From Candidatus Aminicenantota bacterium (lineage in GTDB: Bacteria > Acidobacteriota > Aminicenantia > Aminicenantales > Aminicenantaceae): a stretch of 64,000 bases of DNA. The DNA lies in assembly GCA_020348385.1 (NCBI GenBank), contig CP070750.1, forward strand, positions 2,594,476-2,658,475, written 5' to 3'. A program made the translations under genes and the position numbers. The notes beneath the pieces are model-generated. The model worked only from the letters and a program-made list of their open reading frames with translations. It made no database searches and had not been told where the DNA came from. Shown here in pieces: positions 42,320 through 54,700 of this stretch (the stretch's first letter is position 1; every line of letters starts with the position of its first letter).

Positions 42320-44593
42320 TCAGGATTTGGGCGAATCCGGTGGCATATTCTCCAGCAAATACCGAGTCAACAGGTTAAATAGATGCCTTGTTGTATTTTC
42401 CCGTTCGGATATGCCGTGGGTTCGATTGGGATAGGACATCATAGTGAAGTGTTTGTTGTGTTTGATCAGTTCGTTAACCAATCGCTCGAAACTCTGGTAA
42501 TGGACATTGTCATCTGCAGTCCCGTGAACGATCAGGAGGTTTCCTTCAAGCCGATGTGCGTGGGTGATGGGGGAACCATTCGTGTAGCCCTCTTTGTTGT
42601 CATCAGGAAGACCCATATACCTCTCTTGATAGATGGTGTCGTACAGCCGCTGGTCGCTCACAAAAGCGATAGCCATGGCTGTGCTGTAGAGCTCGGGATA
42701 GCGGAAAATCATGTTGAGACTCATCTGACCTCCACCGCTCCATCCCCAGATACCAATCCTTTCGGGATCGATATACGGACGATCTTTAAGCATCTGACGC
42801 AGGGCTGCGGCCTGGTCCTTACAGGCCAGAATCCCGACTTGTCGGTAGATACTCTTCCGCCAGGCTCGGCCGCGAGGCACATTGGTGCCCCGGTTATCCA
42901 GACTGGCTATGATGTAGCCCTTTTGATTCAGCATCAAGTACCAGAGATAATTCCGGCCTCCCCAACTGTCACGGACCGTGGATCCGGCCGGTTCCCCGTA
43001 GATGTAGAACAGAAGAGGGTACTTCTTTTGTGCATCGAAGTTGGGTGGTTTCATCATCCATCCGTCAAGCTCCACATCCCCGATATCCACCCGAAAGAAT
43101 TCAGGCTCCCCTCTAGCTAGATTGTTTAGTTTATTGCGCAATTCATCATTGCTGGCAAGCATGCGAACTGATCGGTGCTCGGGGAGTACGACTATCTCAG
43201 TTCTCGGCGGATCACTGAAGGAACTCCAAGTGTGGATGGCCCACCGCGCATCCGATGAAATCTGATAGTTGTGGGAACCTCCTTCCTGTTTCGGAGTGAC
43301 ACGTTCGATCTTCGCTTTTCCGTCCAGTCTTGCCCTATACAAAAAGCGTTGGGTGGGATTGTCAGGACAGGCCATGAAGTAGACCCAGCCGTTTTTATCA
43401 TCCACCGAACTGATCGCGAGCACATCAAAATCACCCGGCGTCAACAGTCTTGCCTGCCCCGTGGCTCTGTCTACGCGGTAGAGATGCTGCCAGCCATCTC
43501 GTTCGCTCAGCCAGAGAAAAGATTGATCCTCGTCGATCCAGTTTATATCCTGAACGTCTACCCATGCCTTGTCTTTCTCTGTCAGGATAGTCCTGATTTC
43601 ACCCGTCAGGATATCACCCAGGATCACCAGATCGGTGTTCTGCAGGCGGTTCAGCCATTGGAACACAATCTCTCCTGGCCCCGCCCATTCCATCCTGGCG
43701 ATGTAATTTTCTCTGGAATTTCCTTTTGAAGGATCAAACCAGACAGGTTCTCCGCCATTTGAATCGACCACCCCTATCCGACAGGCAGAATTCGTGGTTC
43801 CCACCTTGGCATGCCGAAAAGTGATGATCTGGGGATACAGGGTATCCGTGTTGTTGATCATCCGGAACTCTCCGACACCACTGCTGTCTAAATTCCAGAA
43901 AGCGATGTGTCGGCCATCGGGGCTCCAACGGAATCCATCCCGAATACCGAATTCTTCTTCGTACGTCCAGTCAGAAGTCCCGTTGATGATGGTTTCTGAG
44001 CCATCAAAGGTCAACGGTTGGATTCTCCCCGTTTTCAGGTTCTCCACATAGATATTTTTTTTTACCACGTAAGCCACGCGGTCCCCCGCGGGGGAAAACT
44101 TAGCGAACATCAGAGTGGAAGGCTCGGCATCTCCGCCAAGCCTTAGTAGTTTTCCACTGGCCAAATCTAGCACCCAGTAGTCTCCCCGTGTGTTTCGACG
44201 CCACACCCTCTGGGTGTTGGTGAAGATCAGGAGTTTTTTCCCGTCCTGCGACCAAGAGTAATCCTGGATAGCCATGGGATCTGAACTTCCGGGAGGCACA
44301 AAACGATCGGCCGAGATCAAAACCTCCCGTTGGCCGGACGCAGGATTGACTTTCACCATGTCTCTTCCTCTGTCTGAAACCCGGGAAGGCTCTAGAGTCA
44401 CGTACCCGGTTCCGTCATCAAGCCACTGAACCCGCCCGAAGCGTTCCGTGGAAAACTCCCGTTCTACAAAAATACGATCCAGCGTTAAAAAAGAGGGATC
44501 ATCCCGATCTTGCCGGGAATTCATTCCTAAACAGAGAAAGGCAATGAAAACAGCCAATGAAGCAAAACATAATCGCAATATCATCTTTTTCAT
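42320..44593 (-). CDS. Exported DPP-IV-type S9 peptidase
   Basis: The ATG at 44593 follows GAAGGGAG and gives 757 residues with a signal peptide (MKKMILRLCFASLAVFIAFLCLG; the C may be lipidated). The N-terminal propeller (about 40-500) contains DWTYEEEF, the DPP-IV signature that binds the peptide N-terminus through a Glu pair. The C-terminal hydrolase has nucleophile Ser in GIWGWSGGGQMS, Asp in HGTADDNVHYQ and His in NRTHGISE. It is complete and of family length (about 740). It should remove Xaa-Pro or Xaa-Ala dipeptides from peptides in the periplasm. It converges with the sulfatase at 40389. Confidence 0.94.
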   Translation of the reverse strand: MKKMILRLCFASLAVFIAFLCLGMNSRQDRDDPSFLTLDRIFVEREFSTERFGRVQWLDDGTGYVTLEPSRVSDRGRDMVKVNPASGQREVLISADRFVPPGSSDPMAIQDYSWSQDGKKLLIFTNTQRVWRRNTRGDYWVLDLASGKLLRLGGDAEPSTLMFAKFSPAGDRVAYVVKKNIYVENLKTGRIQPLTFDGSETIINGTSDWTYEEEFGIRDGFRWSPDGRHIAFWNLDSSGVGEFRMINNTDTLYPQIITFRHAKVGTTNSACRIGVVDSNGGEPVWFDPSKGNSRENYIARMEWAGPGEIVFQWLNRLQNTDLVILGDILTGEIRTILTEKDKAWVDVQDINWIDEDQSFLWLSERDGWQHLYRVDRATGQARLLTPGDFDVLAISSVDDKNGWVYFMACPDNPTQRFLYRARLDGKAKIERVTPKQEGGSHNYQISSDARWAIHTWSSFSDPPRTEIVVLPEHRSVRMLASNDELRNKLNNLARGEPEFFRVDIGDVELDGWMMKPPNFDAQKKYPLLFYIYGEPAGSTVRDSWGGRNYLWYLMLNQKGYIIASLDNRGTNVPRGRAWRKSIYRQVGILACKDQAAALRQMLKDRPYIDPERIGIWGWSGGGQMSLNMIFRYPELYSTAMAIAFVSDQRLYDTIYQERYMGLPDDNKEGYTNGSPITHAHRLEGNLLIVHGTADDNVHYQSFERLVNELIKHNKHFTMMSYPNRTHGISERENTTRHLFNLLTRYLLENMPPDSPKS

Positions 44594-44837
44594 TTTAATA
44601 CTCCCTTCTCTAACTAACACAGCTCGGAAAGGTTGTCAAAAAGACAAGCTGAAAACTCCTCAGATTTGGAAAACAATGTCCAGCGCTGAAGACATTAAAA
44701 ATAATCTTATTTAAACTTTTATGATGACCATTTCGTATATCAGTTTGAATACACCGAAAATTTTTTGGATAGCAATTTTTAGTTATAAAACTAAGAATTG
44801 AAAAGTTATGAAATCCTAAAGGTAAAGGGAGAAAATC

Positions 44838-45239
44838 ATGAAACACAGGACAAGATTTGCACTCATTCTAGCATTGGGATTATGCTTGACGAGCAACCTG
44901 ACGGCACAGAAACCTGAGGACATGGCAGGGACCTGGGTGGGCTTAGCTACTCTCGAAGGAATGTCTGAGCCCAATGAACTCACTCTGGTACTGGAGCTGA
45001 AGGAAGGGAAGCTTGAAGGGCACATGACAGACCAGTACGGGACGATGGACGCGTCCCCTATCGATGAAATCAAGCTGGAAGAAGGAGTATTCAGTTTTTC
45101 TGTCGTGGGAATGGGTCCAGGAGGCCAGGAGATAACTTTAATATTAAAGATGAATGTTGATGGTGACTCCATGGAAGGGACTTTGGAAATAGCCGATATG
45201 GGGATGAATGGCACGTGGGAGGCGACAAAGCAAAAATAA
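44838..45239 (+). CDS. Small secreted lipocalin-like beta protein, unknown function
   Basis: A 133-residue protein with a Sec signal (MKHRTRFALILALGLCLTSNLTAQ). Mature residues alternate in short beta strands with acidic turns (GTWVGLATLEG, LTLVLELKEGKLEGHM, VFSFSVVGMGPGG, LILKMNVDGDSMEGTLEI), which suggests a small up-down beta barrel. An AAAGGGAG site precedes the ATG. There is no known catalytic motif. It stands alone, upstream of a terminator and a promoter for the propeller pair; a ligand-binding role is a guess. Confidence 0.75.
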   Translation: MKHRTRFALILALGLCLTSNLTAQKPEDMAGTWVGLATLEGMSEPNELTLVLELKEGKLEGHMTDQYGTMDASPIDEIKLEEGVFSFSVVGMGPGGQEITLILKMNVDGDSMEGTLEIADMGMNGTWEATKQK

Positions 45240-45266
45240 GTCTCATAAACTCGCAAACCCGCATGT

Positions 45267-45291
45267 AATCTGTCTCAAACACAGATTTTCT
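45267..45291 (+). terminator. Terminator after the small secreted protein
   Basis: AATCTGT (45267-45273) and ACAGATT (45281-45287) form a 7-bp perfect stem with a 7-base loop, with a following TTTTC that starts within the stem end. The structure lies 27 bases after the stop. Confidence 0.45.
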
Positions 45292-45312
45292 GTCCCGATT
45301 TACACCCTCATC

Positions 45313-45340
45313 TTGAAAATTCCTCCATCACAAGTATAAT
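45313..45340 (+). promoter_or_regulatory. Promoter for the propeller pair
   Basis: TTGAAA at 45313-45318 and perfect TATAAT at 45335-45340 with 16 bases between. It directs transcription into the genes at 45487 and 46860. Confidence 0.6.
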
Positions 45341-45369
45341 TGATTCAATAATGGAGAGGAGAAATCACC

Positions 45370-45414
45370 ATATCCACTAGCCGAAATCGGATGGAATGTG
45401 TCCGATTTGGATAT
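45370..45414. promoter_or_regulatory. Nested inverted repeat in the propeller-pair leader
   Basis: AAATCGGA at 45384-45391 and TCCGATTT at 45401-45408 are perfect complements (loop of 9), with outer ATATCC (45370-45375) and GGATAT (45409-45414) flanking. It lies about 25 bases after the -10 box, which fits an operator or leader hairpin. Confidence 0.45.
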
Positions 45415-45486
45415 GATGGAAAATTCTCGTCTTCCGTTCGACAACTTGTTATTAATTAAAAGATTCGATGAGGAGGGATTCGACAA

Positions 45487-46848
45487 ATGCAGCATAACAA
45501 ATTATTTCTCATAAGGACAATTCTCATGATCTTCATTTTACTGCCTCTCTGTGTTGGAAGCCTTGAGGCGGAACAGAAGATTGTCCGGATGGAATCCCGG
45601 ACGTTTCCCAATCCGATTGTGTGGGATTCCAACTACACCGCTCTGTTGGCTGCCTCTGATGGGCGTGTGTATGTTGGACTCAACCATCACGGGGCAGGAG
45701 CATCGGTGGCCATGTACGATCCTAAGACCGACACCATGAAACTTTTGGGAGATATGAACAAGATAGCCGGTCAAGAAAACCTCCCGGTAGAACCGCAAGC
45801 TAAGGTCCACACCCAGATTTGTGAGGGTTCGGACGGCAAGATCTATTTCGGCACACATCTTTCCGCCTTTTATGGATTCGCTAAGTTCACAAGCAATGAG
45901 GCTTTTCCTGGTGGCCATTGGATGGTCTACGACCCCACCACAGACACGGTCACTGACTTGGGCATCGCGCTAAAGGGAAACGGATTGCTCACAATGACGA
46001 TCGATCCCGATCGGGAAAAAGTCTATGCCCTCACCTACCCCCAGGCACACTTTTTGATCTATGACATCAAAACACAAAAAACGACGGATATGGGCCAGGT
46101 ACAAAACTGGGATGCCATAAGCCGCACTTTAGCTGTGGATGACATAGGAAGGGTTTACGGCTGCTGGGGCCGGGGCAAAATATGGCGGTTTGATCCGGAA
46201 AAAAATGCCATCGAAAACCTTCATATCCAACTTCCCCAACGTGAGGTCGGTGTCCCCACCCACCGTGCCTACTGGGAAACAGAGCAGACTTTCACAGCTG
46301 TCGCTCACTCACCTGACCACAAATTGATCTACTTTCTAGAGACAGGAAGCTCTTATTTGGTTGAATACGATCCCCATAAAGGCCCGGAGGGAACCATGCG
46401 GCTTCTCGACCAGATTTGTGCCGACCGCTACAAGGGCAAACGGGATGTCCCCTATGCCATGATCTCTTTCTGTCGAGGACAGGACAATGTCATCTACTAT
46501 GCATGCAATTCAGCCACAGCTGATGAGGAAGGAAGTCCCTACTGGGGCGGAGGCATGTCTGCAGCCATGGTCACCTATGACCTCAGCTCTGGAGAACGGG
46601 AAGACAGGGGACTAATCAGGGTGGAAGATGACCTGGTGGCTGTTCATCCCAATGCGGCAAGCGCTTCAGCCGATGGCACTGTTTATTTCATTGCCCACGT
46701 TCTTGAGCCCAAAGGGGAAGGTCGAGAGATATCAGGCACTCCGGCCGATCTCGTTCTCGAGAAGGAACCCGAACACAAAAAAAATTACCACGAAGGCCTG
46801 AGCTACTCGCTTCGACTTTTGATCTACCGTCCAGAAAACGACATCTAG
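45487..46848 (+). CDS. Secreted beta-propeller protein, first of a pair
   Basis: The 453-residue protein has a Sec signal (to about residue 27, ending SLEAEQ) and repeated propeller blades: GRVYVGLNHHG, GKIYFGTHLS, GRVYGCWGRGKIWRF, NVIYYACN and GTVYFIAHV, each preceded by a Asp-rich turn. This is a six- or seven-bladed architecture without recognisable catalytic residues. GAGGAGG is a strong ribosome site. It is coupled (11-base gap) to a similar gene at 46860. Such proteins are often near glycan genes and may bind or lyse acidic sugars; this is inference. Signal, promoter and leader repeat make it likely to be inducible. Confidence 0.8.
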   Translation: MQHNKLFLIRTILMIFILLPLCVGSLEAEQKIVRMESRTFPNPIVWDSNYTALLAASDGRVYVGLNHHGAGASVAMYDPKTDTMKLLGDMNKIAGQENLPVEPQAKVHTQICEGSDGKIYFGTHLSAFYGFAKFTSNEAFPGGHWMVYDPTTDTVTDLGIALKGNGLLTMTIDPDREKVYALTYPQAHFLIYDIKTQKTTDMGQVQNWDAISRTLAVDDIGRVYGCWGRGKIWRFDPEKNAIENLHIQLPQREVGVPTHRAYWETEQTFTAVAHSPDHKLIYFLETGSSYLVEYDPHKGPEGTMRLLDQICADRYKGKRDVPYAMISFCRGQDNVIYYACNSATADEEGSPYWGGGMSAAMVTYDLSSGEREDRGLIRVEDDLVAVHPNAASASADGTVYFIAHVLEPKGEGREISGTPADLVLEKEPEHKKNYHEGLSYSLRLLIYRPENDI

Positions 46849-46859
46849 GGAGAACACCT

Positions 46860-48113
46860 ATGAGAAAAAAAATAATTCGTGCCTTAACTATATTGGTGGC
46901 AATTTTTTGTGCATTGATGATTTCATTCAAAAGCAATCTACAGTGCCAGCAGACCAGAACCGTGTTTTCCAACCCTCTCCGGATCGACCTCAGAAACTTG
47001 GGCCACCCTCCTCTGGATGTGATCCCTCCCGGCGAATCCGCTATCACCTCTCTTGTGATCGGAGCAGATGGCTGTTTATACGGCGGAACCTCAGGAAAGC
47101 GCGCGCATCTTTTTGTTCTCGATCCGGCATGGGACCATGTCTTCCCGCTCGGTCACCTTCCTGGCGAAGAAAGCATCCTTCACAGCATGGCTGCGGCTCC
47201 CGATGGAACGATTTGGATCGGAACATCTCTGCTCCACAAGGGCCGCACAGCTGAGAGAGGCCGGGACATTCTGGCCCGTTATGAGGGCTATCCTGGGGGC
47301 CACATCTATAAATTCAACCCCATAAAAGAGCATGAAAGTCGTATGAGAATGCAAAGGCCTGATCCAAACCGACCTCTACCCTTCGTGACCGACTTTGGTA
47401 TAGCCATCAAAGGAGAAGGGATCATCTGCCTGGTCATCGGGAACCGGGAACTTTATGGTGTCACATTTCCCAATGGGCATTTTTTCGTCACAGATCTGGA
47501 AACCGGAAAGACCGTGGATAAAGGCCAAATCTGTGGTCTCCCGCTCAATGAAGAACCATTCCGCAGTATTCCCCGAAGCCTGTTGATCGACGCCAAGGGA
47601 CGTGTCTGGGGATCTGGAGATTATGGGGCCCTGTTTCACTATGATCCTGGTGTCGAAAAGATCATTCATCATCCCGAGCTTCGCCTGCCCAGTGAGTTGG
47701 GACGGGAGTTCAAGACCATCGTCGACGCCATGGTCTCGGGACCGAATGGACTCATCTATGGGGGGACATCCGATGGTTACATTTTCCGGTTCGATCCTGA
47801 GGCTAGAATGATCTCCAACCTAGGAAAACCCATCATGCAAAACCGCATCCGAGGATTGGCCTTCAGTCTTGATGGAAACCTATACGGTATGGGAGGGGAG
47901 CCAGGAGGAGCGGTTCGTCTTTTTGTTTACCGCTCAGCAGAAGGAAGTTACGAGAACCTGGGTTTGCTGGATGTCAACCGTTCTCCTTATTATGCCTGGT
48001 TGGCTTACGAGGCTGACTCGATGGTCACAGGACTGGACGGTACGATCTTCATCGGAGAGTCAGGGCGAATGTCTCATCTCTACATCCTGTATCCTTGGAA
48101 AAAAGTCGATTGA
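46860..48113 (+). CDS. Secreted beta-propeller protein, second of a pair
   Basis: A 417-residue paralogue of the upstream protein with a Sec-type N-terminus (MRKKIIRALTILVAIFCALM). Blades have matching signatures: GCLYGGTSGKRAHLFVLD, GTIWIGTSL, GRVWGSGDYGALFHYD, GLIYGGTSDGYIFRFD and GTIFIGESGRMSHLYI. Both share a pair of arrangements that read G-x-I/L-Y-G-G-T-S. An AGGGAGAA site lies in the 11-base gap. No catalytic motif is seen. The two proteins may form a complex or act on related ligands. It converges with the methyltransferase at 48135. Confidence 0.8.
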   Translation: MRKKIIRALTILVAIFCALMISFKSNLQCQQTRTVFSNPLRIDLRNLGHPPLDVIPPGESAITSLVIGADGCLYGGTSGKRAHLFVLDPAWDHVFPLGHLPGEESILHSMAAAPDGTIWIGTSLLHKGRTAERGRDILARYEGYPGGHIYKFNPIKEHESRMRMQRPDPNRPLPFVTDFGIAIKGEGIICLVIGNRELYGVTFPNGHFFVTDLETGKTVDKGQICGLPLNEEPFRSIPRSLLIDAKGRVWGSGDYGALFHYDPGVEKIIHHPELRLPSELGREFKTIVDAMVSGPNGLIYGGTSDGYIFRFDPEARMISNLGKPIMQNRIRGLAFSLDGNLYGMGGEPGGAVRLFVYRSAEGSYENLGLLDVNRSPYYAWLAYEADSMVTGLDGTIFIGESGRMSHLYILYPWKKVD

Positions 48114-48134
48114 AAGGGGCTATTCACACACTTG

Positions 48135-48968
48135 TCAGAGCTGCACGAGAACCATATTGTACAATCGTAAACGACCCGCTATTTTAATATCCCGGACTAG
48201 CTTTTTGCTCCATTCCTGTTTGATCGGCACCCTGGAAAACATCGGATATTCCTCTATAATCTTGATCGTATCCACCCATCTTCTGAGATGGGACGCTTTT
48301 TTCAAATGCCATTTGAGGCGAGCCGAAGAGTCCATTCCGCTTTTTTTAATGATGGCTCTGTTTGAAAACCATACTGTAAACCGTGACATCGCATCAAACA
48401 GAACGAAGGCTGAAGGATAAGAATCAGCAAGTTTTTTTAACAGGATCTCGACTTCGTTCGGTTCGAAGTAGCAAAGTACTCCAGCAGCCATTAACAACAA
48501 GGATCGGTCCTGCGTTTTTTGGGCGATGTCATCCATCCAAGTGAAATCGAGCACGGATTTGGCAATCGTTTTCTCCCGTTCCGAATCCGGGATTAGCTTC
48601 TGCCGCAAAGCCGCGACATTCGGCATTTCGATGTTGACCCAGAGCACACTCCCGTCATCAACGCGTTTGAAGGCAGTATCCAGACCTGCGCCGATGTTGA
48701 CGACCATTGATTTTTCATTGTTTTTAAGAAAATCTCTTACGCAGTTGTCAAAATTATAAGCCCTGATGGACCATACAAGTTGGTGGTTCTCCATGTACCT
48801 TGTCTCGATCTTAGAAAAGTCATAGTCGATTTTTGCGACAATGTCTCTCGCACAGGTATCATTAACGATGGGATCATTTTTCTCTGCATCTTTTGCCCTT
48901 GCCCAGAGCGGTATAACCAAAGTTTCCTCAACCGCCCCAAGATTGATTTTGAGATCTTGCTCATTCAT
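48135..48968 (-). CDS. SAM-dependent methyltransferase, LCM/TcmP-type
   Basis: The 277-residue cytoplasmic protein starts at the ATG 48968 (M-N-E-Q); the open frame to 49064 overlaps the sulfatase and is unlikely. The SAM site is MVVNIGAGLDTAFKRVDDG, followed by NIEMPNVAALRQKLI and an acidic DFTWMDDI, as in the leucine-carboxymethyltransferase/tetracenomycin O-methyltransferase (TcmP) family. The rest shows AAGVLCYFEPNEVEILL. It is probably a small-molecule O-methyltransferase. It lies 28 bases after an exported sulfatase on the same strand. Its start ribosome site (GGGGAAG) is weak. No product can be named. Confidence 0.88.
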   Translation of the reverse strand: MNEQDLKINLGAVEETLVIPLWARAKDAEKNDPIVNDTCARDIVAKIDYDFSKIETRYMENHQLVWSIRAYNFDNCVRDFLKNNEKSMVVNIGAGLDTAFKRVDDGSVLWVNIEMPNVAALRQKLIPDSEREKTIAKSVLDFTWMDDIAQKTQDRSLLLMAAGVLCYFEPNEVEILLKKLADSYPSAFVLFDAMSRFTVWFSNRAIIKKSGMDSSARLKWHLKKASHLRRWVDTIKIIEEYPMFSRVPIKQEWSKKLVRDIKIAGRLRLYNMVLVQL

Positions 48969-48996
48969 GTTCTTCCCCATAACACGCCGACATTCA

Positions 48997-50475
48997 TCAT
49001 TGGTTGAGTTTGTATGCAGCTCGATAAGGATACTCATCAAATAGGACAGGCCCATCCGAGGCACGGGGATCGGATGTGGCCTTCAGTTCATTCATGAGCC
49101 GGGTAGATATCTCAGATCTGATCCGACTGTAATCCGGGTCACGGGCAACATTGTTCACCTGGTCTGGATCTTTTTTTATTTCGTAAAGCTCCTCGGCTGG
49201 TCTCTTGGCAAAAGCCAATTTAAAGTATCGTTCGATCTCTTGATCCTCTCGATGATCCATCAGGAATAATTTGGTGGGGCCGTCATCACAGTCGGCAAAT
49301 CGTCGTATGGGATGGGTTGCCCCCTCCGGTACACCTGCTGGCCATCGTTCAGGGGCAAAGTTTCGGATATATAGGAAAGAATCGGTTCTTATTCCACGGC
49401 AGGGATATCCACCCATCTCCGGAGATTTCTGAGCCGGGACATGGCGCTCCTTGCCGAAAATAACAAAATCACGGCTCTTTTCAACCCGACCGGTCTGATC
49501 GGACTCTAGGATCGAAAGGAGTGACCTTCCACTCACCTGATTTGGTATTTCCAAGCCGGCTATCTCCAGAAAAGTAGGGGCAAAATCCACAAAAGAAATA
49601 AAATCTGTGACTCGCCGTCCGGCTTTTATCCGCTCCCCCCAACGTAAGGCCAGGGGAACACGTGCTCCCCAATCATAAATATTGCTCTTGCACCGAGGGA
49701 AGGGCATGCCGTGGTCACCCGTCATCACGATAATCGTGTTTTCTAATTCTCCTTCTTTCTCCAGGAGGGCTATAGCAGCTCCACAATCTGAATCGAATCT
49801 CTGGACCTCGAAGTAGTAATCAGCGATATCGGAGCGCACTTCAGGACTATCGGGAAAAAACTCCGGAACTCTGATTTGGGCAAGATCCAAGCCTGATGCC
49901 TTTCCTGAGCCGGGTTCATAGGGTCGATGGGGATCACTGCTTCCCAGCCAGAAACAAAAGGGTTTCCCCTCGGGACGATCGTCAAGGAATTGGACGAAAC
50001 CTTCGGGGTAACGCTTTCCCCCCGGGTACTTTTCGGCATATCCTCCGGCTTTGATGTCGCCTGGCCCCCAACATTTCCGCCAGTGCCCGACATGATAGCC
50101 GGCCTCTTCGATAAGGAGAGGAAAGACCGGAAACCTGATGTCCAGTGTGGACCATAAGTTGGCCCCCTCCTCCAACCGCCAGTGGTACTGACCCGTGAGG
50201 ATGGCATTCCGGCTGGGAGTGCAGGAAGGGCTGGACACAAAAGCATGGTCAAACAGAATCCCTTCCTGAGCGATTCGGTCAAACGAAGGTGTCAGGACAA
50301 CCGGATCACCATACACGCCAGCATGGGGCCAGCCCCAATCATCCGCTATGCAAAAAAGTATGTTGGGAGGAACATGGGTTTTTGAAATTCTGGGCTTGCA
50401 GGAATATCCCAATGCCAAACTTCCTATCCCGATGGTTTTGATGAATTCCCGCCTTCCGTAAACTCTGGTTTTCAT
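48997..50475 (-). CDS. Twin-arginine sulfatase, sulfamidase-like (Cys-type)
   Basis: The ATG at 50475 follows GGAGAG; the protein has 492 residues. MKTRVYGRREFIKTIGIGS is a twin-arginine-type signal. Active-site signs are CIADDWGWPHAGVYGDP, SPSCTPSRNAILTG with formylglycine Cys85, and TGDHGMPFP. The WGWPHAGVYG and GANLWSTL regions resemble N-sulfoglucosamine sulfohydrolase (heparan N-sulfatase, sulfamidase), but this assignment is tentative. It differs in motif (CTPSR) from the CSPTR of the other two. It is between GH2 and a methyltransferase on the same strand. Formylglycine must come from the anSME. Confidence 0.9.
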   Translation of the reverse strand: MKTRVYGRREFIKTIGIGSLALGYSCKPRISKTHVPPNILFCIADDWGWPHAGVYGDPVVLTPSFDRIAQEGILFDHAFVSSPSCTPSRNAILTGQYHWRLEEGANLWSTLDIRFPVFPLLIEEAGYHVGHWRKCWGPGDIKAGGYAEKYPGGKRYPEGFVQFLDDRPEGKPFCFWLGSSDPHRPYEPGSGKASGLDLAQIRVPEFFPDSPEVRSDIADYYFEVQRFDSDCGAAIALLEKEGELENTIIVMTGDHGMPFPRCKSNIYDWGARVPLALRWGERIKAGRRVTDFISFVDFAPTFLEIAGLEIPNQVSGRSLLSILESDQTGRVEKSRDFVIFGKERHVPAQKSPEMGGYPCRGIRTDSFLYIRNFAPERWPAGVPEGATHPIRRFADCDDGPTKLFLMDHREDQEIERYFKLAFAKRPAEELYEIKKDPDQVNNVARDPDYSRIRSEISTRLMNELKATSDPRASDGPVLFDEYPYRAAYKLNQ

Positions 50476-50520
50476 CGATCTCTCCATCAATTTATGCTAA
50501 CAAAGATTTTACATAGGTAT

Positions 50521-54568
<4,048 letters not shown>

Positions 54569-54700
54569 GTCATCCTTATACGTCAATTCATATTAGATAG
54601 CATTCGGCCATTTGTCAATCAGAGGAAGGCACGGTATTGACCAAAAACCCCATACTTGCCATGATAGAAGAGAATATGCGTCGAAAAAGGAGAATTGATC

